A stretch of 21,209 nucleotides of DNA from Chloroflexota bacterium (GTDB taxonomy: Bacteria > Chloroflexota > Dehalococcoidia > SAR202 > UBA11138): positions 1 through 21,209 of the forward strand of contig JADFHV010000003.1 of NCBI GenBank assembly GCA_022566975.1. Direction: 5' to 3'. Positions 16,136-21,209 of this stretch are shown here, in pieces (the first letter of the stretch is position 1; every line of letters begins with the position of its first letter). A program made the translations under genes and the position numbers. Below the pieces are notes generated by a model. It did no database searches and was not told the DNA's origin. It was given only the letters and a program-made list of their open reading frames with translations.

Positions 16136-16206
16136 GCCAGCTCGGAGATAAGCCGTTTGGTGGAGACGATGTGGCGGTTGAGGCTCATTGCCCTGGGGGT
16201 CGACCC
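16136..16206 (-). pseudogene. Remnant of an sdhE (HdrB-like) gene 3' end
   Basis: This stretch aligns by hand with the 3' end of the intact sdhE gene (19644-19713): 57 of 67 aligned bases are identical up to position 16203, with one extra G here, and a missing T straight after restores the frame. Read on the minus strand it encodes MSLNRHIVSTKRLISELALA, then P and a stop (16125-16127), matching the intact C terminus MRLNKHMVSTKRLLSELALT. Most changes are conservative (K to R, M to I, L to I), so it seems to come from a diverged homologue rather than a fresh copy. Upstream of the paired indels the similarity disappears, so only about 30 codons survive. The rest of the 344-bp gap between the TetR and RND genes (16045-16135 and 16207-16332) shows nothing I can name. 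Confidence 0.8.
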
Positions 16207-16332
16207 AGGCGCCCGCAAAAGGGCCTCGTCCTTCGGAACCCCTGGGATTATTGCGTGGCTTGTCGCGACGCGAACCCTCGGAGGGTGCTCGAGCGGGATG
16301 TGAAGAAGGTCATGAGACAGAGAGCTAAGGCT

Positions 16333-19300
16333 CTAGAGTGTCGCTTTCTGACGAATCGCTCGGCCGAACCTACCGAATGCCCACGGCAATGACACGTGCA
16401 TCATCGTATAGATTACCGGCACGACAATCAGGGTCAGGAACGAGGAGCTGACGAGACCTCCAATGACCACGGTCGCCAGCTCAGCGCCGATGATGCCTCC
16501 TTCTTGACTCACGAAGGCGGCCAGTGGCAATAGTGCGAAACTGGTAGTAAAGGCCGTCATCAGTATCGGCCGCAGGCGTACCCGTCCCCCATGGACCAAC
16601 GCGTCGGGGACGCTCATGCCACTTTGTCGAAGCTGCTCCACGAAGGCGATGAGAACGATAGCGTTGGTGACCACGATGCCCACCAGCAGGAGGATTCCCA
16701 TCATGGCTGGCAGCCCCAGCGTTCGTCCGGTGATGGCCAGAGCAGCCAGGGCGCCCACGAGGGCCAGGGGCAGACTCATGACGATCACGAAGGGGTTGCG
16801 CAACGACCCAAGACTGGCAACCATTACCAGGTACACAAGAAGCACACCTACTCCCATGGCCAGAAATATATCCTGGAATCCCTCAGCTATTTGCTGGAAG
16901 ATACCGCCCGTAGTCACCTCGATTCCCGGAGGCAGGTCGAAGGCATCAATCCTTGCCTGTACCTTCCGGCCCACTGACTGGGTATCCTCAGCGGTGATGG
17001 CGCCCGTGACCCTGGCAGACCGGATGCCGTCTGAGCGGCTAACGGTGACAGGCCCTTTCTCGAAGGCCACCTCTGCGATGTCACTCAAGCGGGCCGACCC
17101 GCGAGGGCCCGCGATAGCGAGGGCACCGATCTTGTCGATGCTGTCCACGTCCTCTGCCCTTCCCCTCAAGACTACGCTCGTCGGGGCACCGTTTAGCTCG
17201 ACCTGGGTGACCGTCTGGCCGACCAGGAACCGGTTGACCTGAAGCGAGACGTCTCTCGTGGTCAGCCCCAGCAATGCGGCCTTCGCAGGTATGACGTTGA
17301 TGACGATCTCATCTCTCGCCTCGGTAACATCGCTGCTGACGTTAACGATGCCATCGATCCGGCTGAAGTCGGCCGCGAGCCCGCTGGCCACGATGGAGAT
17401 GGCCTGGTAGTCGTTTCCGGTAATGCTCACCTCCAGGCCGGCCGTGGGCGGGCCACCACCTAGCTCGGTGACGGTGACCGTCCGTCCGCGGTCGCCGGCC
17501 AACGTGGCCCTCAGGGTCTCCACCACGTCTTCCGGTGCTCCCTTGGCCAGCCGCACGAAGATGCTGGCACGGTTAAGACCCCCAGGGCCGAGGGCAGCGC
17601 CGGGGCCAAAGGCATTGTCGGGGTTGCCTACAGTGGTCTGGTACACCTCTGCAATACCCCTGTCTACCAGCTCGGCCAGCACACCCTCCACCTGATCGAC
17701 TTCGGCAAAAGTGGCATCGGCGGACGCGCCGGCGGGAAGCTCCAAATCGATGACAAGGAAACGCTCACCCCCCGAAGGGAAGAGGGTGATCGGGATCAGT
17801 GCGATCAACCCCAGGCTCCCCACCGTGAGGACGAAGGCCGAGAGGAGCGTGGCGGCTTTGTGCCGCAACGCCCACAGGATGATGGGCGTGTAGGCCCGCT
17901 GAATCCAGGTCTCCCCGTCACCGCTTCCGCCCTCTGTGGCCTCCCCTGCTGGGAAGTCGCCCGGCCGCAATAGGATAGCCCCCAGTACCGGCACCGCCGT
18001 CAATGCAACCAGGAGGGACGCGGCCAACGCGAAGCTGACGGTGATGGCAAAGGGGAGAAAGAAGGAACCGACCAGGCCCTGGATAAACGCCAAGGGAACG
18101 AAGACGACAATGGTGGTCAGTGTAGAGGCCGTGATCGCGGGGGCCACTTCTCTTGTAGCTGTCAGTACAACCTGCAGCCGGTCCTCGCCCCGCTGCATGT
18201 GCCGGTACACGTTCTCCAGCACTACGATGCTGTCGTCGACGACCCGGCCCACCGAGATCGCCAGTCCCCCAAGGGTCATGAGGTTAAGGCTCATGCCGTT
18301 CAGCCCCATGAGGAGGATCCCCGTGAAAATGCTCAGGGGTATCGACATGCCGATGACCGCCGTGGGTCTCACTGTAAGAAGTATTCCCTTGAGCAGCGTG
18401 GGCCGCAAGGTCACCAGGAAGATGAAGACGACGGCGATGGCGAAGAGAAACCCGAGAAGGGCCTCCCGCTGAAGGTTGTCAACTTGGGCCTGTATCTCCG
18501 GCCCGTCGTTGGATATGGTGACAATCTGTATGTCAGGCGGAAGGTCCGCGATCGATGCCAGCGCTTCCAGCACGCCTGTGGTTACGTCCACGGTGTTGGC
18601 GTCGGGGTCCTTGAGGACGCTGATGCCGAGGCTGGGTTTGCCGTTAGTCCGAGAGATGCTGGAGGCGATCCCCGCCCCGAGGGTAACGTCGGCAACATCT
18701 GAGAGCATGACCGGCCTCGGCTGCGACGCGCCAGTAGATTGCGTGGCCCCGGACCCAGACCCGTCCGCTGCGGGCTGCGCCAACCGCCCGTCGCCCGCGA
18801 AGCCGACCACCAGACTATTGATCTCCTCCAACGAGCCGTATGTATAAGTCGTCCGCACGGGGAAGGTCTGACCCTCATTGGTAATGGCCCCGGCCGGCAT
18901 GGTCACATTGTTTTCGCTGAGAGCGCTGGATACCTGAAACAAGGAAATTCCCATCGCCGACAGCCTGTCCGGGTCCACCGTAACCACCACCTGCCGGTCG
19001 ACACCGCCGGTTATGTCCACACTGAACACGCCTTCAACGCTCGATATCGCCGGAAGGACCAGGGTGTCAAGGATGCGCTGTAGCTCCGGTATCTCGCGGT
19101 CTCCCAGAAGGCTGAGCAGGAGTACAGGGAAGTTGTCGGGATTGATGCGGCCCACCTTGGGTTGCTCCACCCCGGCAGGGAAGCGAATGCTGCTCAAGTT
19201 GCCTACAATGGAGCGCTCGGCCTCGTCCATGTCGGTACCGAACTTGAAGTTGGCCAGCACCGAAGACCGGTTCTCAGAAGAGACAGACTGGATGTCTTCC

Positions 19301-19533
19301 AGCCCGTCCACACCGGAAATGGCGTTCTCTATGGGCTCGGTCACGTCCCGGACCACGGCCCTCGGGTTAGCCGAGGGGTAGAAGGTGGACACCGTGACCA
19401 GGGGGAACTCGATCTCAGGAAACAGCTCTACAGGAAGGGCTCGGTAAGTCAGAAAGCCCCCCACCAGAACAATGAGCACTATCAAAACGGTCACCGACCG
19501 CCGTCTCAGGGCCAGCCCGGTGAGCAGGCTCAA
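16333..19533 (-). CDS. RND efflux permease (AcrB/SwrC-like, HAE1 type)
   Basis: A 1066-residue proton-driven efflux permease with the 12-helix, two-fold layout. The N-terminal helix (TVLIVLIVLVGGFLTYRALP) leads into the porter domain (PEIEFPLVTVSTFYPSANP). The first bundle has the proton-relay aspartates D433-D434 in VGRVVDDSIVVLENVYRH. A second porter domain and second bundle (LLLVGIVVTNAIVLIAFVEQ) follow; the AcrB lysine of that helix is replaced by Thr, as in HAE relatives with an 'xNNAIV' motif. Residues about 248-272 are a Gly/Ser/Ala/Gln-rich insert. The TTG start at 19533 has AGAGGAGA (19541-19548) 7 nt upstream. No adaptor (membrane fusion) or TolC gene is nearby, resembling SwrC/YerP-type pumps in single-membrane bacteria. 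It lies 97 bp after sdhE on the same strand and 127 bp before the sdhE remnant. Drug specificity is unknown. Confidence 0.93.
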   Translation of the reverse strand: MSLLTGLALRRRSVTVLIVLIVLVGGFLTYRALPVELFPEIEFPLVTVSTFYPSANPRAVVRDVTEPIENAISGVDGLEDIQSVSSENRSSVLANFKFGTDMDEAERSIVGNLSSIRFPAGVEQPKVGRINPDNFPVLLLSLLGDREIPELQRILDTLVLPAISSVEGVFSVDITGGVDRQVVVTVDPDRLSAMGISLFQVSSALSENNVTMPAGAITNEGQTFPVRTTYTYGSLEEINSLVVGFAGDGRLAQPAADGSGSGATQSTGASQPRPVMLSDVADVTLGAGIASSISRTNGKPSLGISVLKDPDANTVDVTTGVLEALASIADLPPDIQIVTISNDGPEIQAQVDNLQREALLGFLFAIAVVFIFLVTLRPTLLKGILLTVRPTAVIGMSIPLSIFTGILLMGLNGMSLNLMTLGGLAISVGRVVDDSIVVLENVYRHMQRGEDRLQVVLTATREVAPAITASTLTTIVVFVPLAFIQGLVGSFFLPFAITVSFALAASLLVALTAVPVLGAILLRPGDFPAGEATEGGSGDGETWIQRAYTPIILWALRHKAATLLSAFVLTVGSLGLIALIPITLFPSGGERFLVIDLELPAGASADATFAEVDQVEGVLAELVDRGIAEVYQTTVGNPDNAFGPGAALGPGGLNRASIFVRLAKGAPEDVVETLRATLAGDRGRTVTVTELGGGPPTAGLEVSITGNDYQAISIVASGLAADFSRIDGIVNVSSDVTEARDEIVINVIPAKAALLGLTTRDVSLQVNRFLVGQTVTQVELNGAPTSVVLRGRAEDVDSIDKIGALAIAGPRGSARLSDIAEVAFEKGPVTVSRSDGIRSARVTGAITAEDTQSVGRKVQARIDAFDLPPGIEVTTGGIFQQIAEGFQDIFLAMGVGVLLVYLVMVASLGSLRNPFVIVMSLPLALVGALAALAITGRTLGLPAMMGILLLVGIVVTNAIVLIAFVEQLRQSGMSVPDALVHGGRVRLRPILMTAFTTSFALLPLAAFVSQEGGIIGAELATVVIGGLVSSSFLTLIVVPVIYTMMHVSLPWAFGRFGRAIRQKATL

Positions 19534-19630
19534 GTGTTTGTCTCCTCTGAACTTCGGTTGCTAGATGCGCGCACGGAGTCTGGGTCTCTTGCCGTAGTTT
19601 GACCGTAACGGATCAGGAGGAGCTATCGGC

Positions 19631-20521
19631 TCAGGGGGTAAGGGCCAGCTCGGAGAGAAGCCGTTTGGTGGAGACCATGTGCTTGTTCAGGCGCATCACC
19701 TTGGGGTCGATCCCAAGGGCGAGGCCGAGGAGCTGGGGCAGGTGGATAATCGGCAGGTTTATGGGCCTCTTGGCCGCGGCCGCGGCGTTGGGTTGGTACC
19801 CGTCCAGGTTCAGATGGCACAGGGGGCAAGGTGTGACCATGGCCGCGGCGCCGCGGTCCTTGGCGTCCAGCGTGTGATTGGCCACCATCTTGACTGAGTT
19901 CGTCTGGTTGATGGTCAGGATCGGAAAGCCGCAGCACAGCGTCTTGCCAGGAAAGTCCACCACCTCGGCACCGACGGCTTCGATGACACGCTCAAGGGAG
20001 TCCTGACGCTCGGGATGCTCATCGAATCCCAGAGCGGAGGACGGGCGGACGATGTAACAGCCGTAGAACGGCGCGACCCTGAAGCCCGTCAGCGGGCGGA
20101 CGACCATGGACCTGAGCTTGTCGAGGCCGACGTCCTCAAGCAGGATCCAGAGCAGGTGCCGTGGGTCCGCCGTGCCCTTGTACTCCAGGCCCTCCTCCGC
20201 GAGGTCGGCGTTGATCTCGGCCCTGTAGTCCTGGCTCTTGTCGAGGCGACTCTTGGCCTGGGACATCACGCCCTGGCAGGTGCTGCAGATGGTCATAAGC
20301 GGCAGACCGGAGCGCTCCGCCAGCGCGAAGTTGCGCGCGTTCAGGGTGTCACCCAGGCGCTCGTTCTTCTCCTGCAGGACGCCTGAGCCGGTACAGGACG
20401 CACCCCTCATCGACTCCACGTCCAGCTCGATGCCCAGCCGCTCGCACACCTCGGTCGTGGCCACGTACAGCTCTGGGCACGCGCCGCGGGCCACGCACCC
20501 CGGGTAGAAGGCATACCTCAT
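19631..20521 (-). CDS. sdhE: HdrB-like subunit of succinate:quinone (or fumarate) oxidoreductase
   Basis: A 296-residue protein with the two-fold CCG domain of HdrB/SdhE/MfrE, which binds iron-sulfur clusters and passes electrons between the SdhAB catalytic pair and quinone. The first motif is C9 (YPGCV), C43 (GASCTGSG) and C79-x2-C82 (ICSTCQG); the second Cys of its CC pair is Thr44. The second motif is complete: C155 (YGCYIVRPSS), C196-C197 (LCCGFP) and C232-x2-C235 (TPCPLCH). The ATG at 20521 overlaps the sdhB stop (ATGA), so the two are coupled; the frame open upstream to 20869 is an shadow of sdhB. A HdrB homologue of heterodisulfide reductase is the alternative, but the adjacent SdhB C-terminal domain favours a type E complex. 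This gene-symbol use is the archaeal-type SdhE, not the flavinylation factor. Confidence 0.85.
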   Translation of the reverse strand: MRYAFYPGCVARGACPELYVATTEVCERLGIELDVESMRGASCTGSGVLQEKNERLGDTLNARNFALAERSGLPLMTICSTCQGVMSQAKSRLDKSQDYRAEINADLAEEGLEYKGTADPRHLLWILLEDVGLDKLRSMVVRPLTGFRVAPFYGCYIVRPSSALGFDEHPERQDSLERVIEAVGAEVVDFPGKTLCCGFPILTINQTNSVKMVANHTLDAKDRGAAAMVTPCPLCHLNLDGYQPNAAAAAKRPINLPIIHLPQLLGLALGIDPKVMRLNKHMVSTKRLLSELALTP

Positions 20522-21209
20522 CGCCTGTCGCCTGCTTTCTCGAATAGACGCCGGATATTCTCCGCGCCCGGGATGCTCTTGTGGAAAATGGGCGGCCGTT
20601 TCCCTGCTAGCTGGGCCCTGATGCCTATAGGCAACAGCTTCAGCATCTCTTTGATATTGAATATTCCGAAGGTCTTGATGGGCAGCCGGAGCTCGTCCAG
20701 CCACCCGCTGTGTCCCACGGACTCCGCGAACGCCTCCGCGTGCCGCGCGCCGTAGGTGTTGGTGTACCCTGCCTCCATGGCCTGGTCTCGCAGCGCCATG
20801 ATACGGTCCATCGGGGCGACGCTCTTGGGGCATACCTCGATGCACGCCATGCACCTGGTGCAGTCCCACACCCCTCCGTATTCGTTGAGGGCGCCCAGCC
20901 GCTCGCGGTCCGCGTCGTCTCGGGGATCGGCGACGAACCGATAGGCCTTCGCCAGCGCGGCGGGGCCCAGGAAGTTGGAGTCCACCTCAAGGACGGTACA
21001 GTCGGAGACGCAGGCACCGCACATGATGCAGCTCATCACGTCTGCCAGGTGAAGCATGGCTTCGTTGGGAGCGATGTACTCGGCCTCGGGCTCTGGACCG
21101 CGGTTCTGCAGCCACGGCTCCACCGCCTTGATCTTGTCCCAGAAGGGCTTGAAGTCGACTACCAGGTCTTTGATGACCTGCATGTTCCCCGGCGGCTCGA
21201 CCAGAATCG
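20518..21209 (-). CDS. sdhB: Succinate dehydrogenase/fumarate reductase iron-sulfur subunit, N-terminal part outside the window
   Basis: The frame runs to the window edge. An ATG at 21183 is internal: in-frame codons before it read ILVEPPGN, continuing into MQVIKDLVVDFKPFW, the hinge that follows the [2Fe-2S] domain in SdhB. So the missing part encodes the [2Fe-2S] domain. The visible half has two ferredoxin-like motifs; counting from that Met, C52-x2-C55-x2-C58-x3-C62 (SCIMCGACVSDC) and C108-x2-C111-x2-C114-x3-C118-P (CTRCMACIEVCPKS). Ordinary SdhB has no Cys at the C111 position, where a [3Fe-4S] cluster sits; the added Cys suggests a [4Fe-4S] cluster there, as reported for type E enzymes. 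The residues after about 150 form a longer basic tail. The stop overlaps the sdhE start by 4 nt. sdhA should lie upstream on this strand. Confidence 0.92.
   Translation of the reverse strand, partial: ILVEPPGNMQVIKDLVVDFKPFWDKIKAVEPWLQNRGPEPEAEYIAPNEAMLHLADVMSCIMCGACVSDCTVLEVDSNFLGPAALAKAYRFVADPRDDADRERLGALNEYGGVWDCTRCMACIEVCPKSVAPMDRIMALRDQAMEAGYTNTYGARHAEAFAESVGHSGWLDELRLPIKTFGIFNIKEMLKLLPIGIRAQLAGKRPPIFHKSIPGAENIRRLFEKAGDRR

Noticed and set aside
16316..16342. Imperfect hairpin at the RND stop codon (AGAGC-TAAG-GCTCT core) as a terminator
   Set aside because: The stem is short, partly within the coding end, and no T-tract follows on the minus strand.
16099..16392. Open frame of 97 codons on the plus strand between the TetR and RND genes
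   Set aside because: It reads antisense through the sdhE remnant and into the RND 3' end and has no family features; the minus-strand remnant explains the sequence better.
20522..20869. N-terminal extension of sdhE
   Set aside because: It is out-of-frame sdhB sequence; the ATGA overlap and the YAFYPGC beginning mark the true start.
1..21209. tRNA or rRNA genes, CRISPR array, insertion sequence or transposase
   Set aside because: No cloverleaf, rRNA-like stretch, regularly spaced repeat or transposase-like frame was seen on either strand.

Overview
The window is a GC-rich chromosomal segment from a bacterium that is most likely a member of the Chloroflexota (Dehalococcoidia/SAR202-like). This placement is an inference from gene content: a lactate-dehydrogenase-type malate dehydrogenase, a HdrB-like succinate dehydrogenase subunit, an RND pump without a visible adaptor gene, and a 'TGTCATTCTGA...GAAGAATC' intergenic repeat. 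No rRNA, tRNA or CRISPR array was found, so the taxonomy is not proven. Coding is dense, with many 1-8 nt overlaps and frequent GTG or TTG starts.

Layout. (1) 1-635, plus strand: the 3' part of a small CopD-like membrane protein gene and a Trm112-like zinc protein gene. (2) 660-830: an inverted pair of short interspersed repeats, one of which supplies the last codons of folK. (3) 801-2164, minus strand: folP-folK, two steps of folate synthesis. (4) 2317-8216, plus strand: a central-carbon block made of a propionyl/methylmalonyl-CoA type carboxyltransferase, a small accessory subunit, a pyruvate carboxylase B/oxaloacetate decarboxylase alpha-like protein with its own biotin domain, isocitrate dehydrogenase and malate dehydrogenase. 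(5) 8238-10259, plus strand: a lower-GC, overlapping three-gene cassette of ParA-like ATPase, unknown basic protein and PIN-domain nuclease, which looks acquired. (6) 10293-13001, plus strand: a PEP-utilizing-enzyme-like protein lacking the ATP-grasp half, and a membrane cytochrome b-like/molybdopterin oxidoreductase fusion. (7) 13033-15988, minus strand: a TetR regulator followed by an MMPL transporter. (8) 16136-19533, minus strand: an AcrB/SwrC-type RND pump bracketed by a remnant of an sdhE 3' end on one side and the intact sdhE on the other. (9) 19631-21209, minus strand: sdhE and the 3' part of sdhB.

How the genes fit together. The carboxylases, isocitrate and malate dehydrogenases, and a type-E-like succinate dehydrogenase belong to TCA and anaplerotic or propionate metabolism. 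The carboxyltransferase pair has no biotin carboxylase in the window, so it may act as a transcarboxylase or may rely on a distant accC. The two pumps and the TetR gene form an efflux region.

The best candidate for an undescribed system is the ParA-like/unknown/PIN cassette at 8238-10259. The best structural oddity is the duplicated sdhE 3' end around the RND gene.
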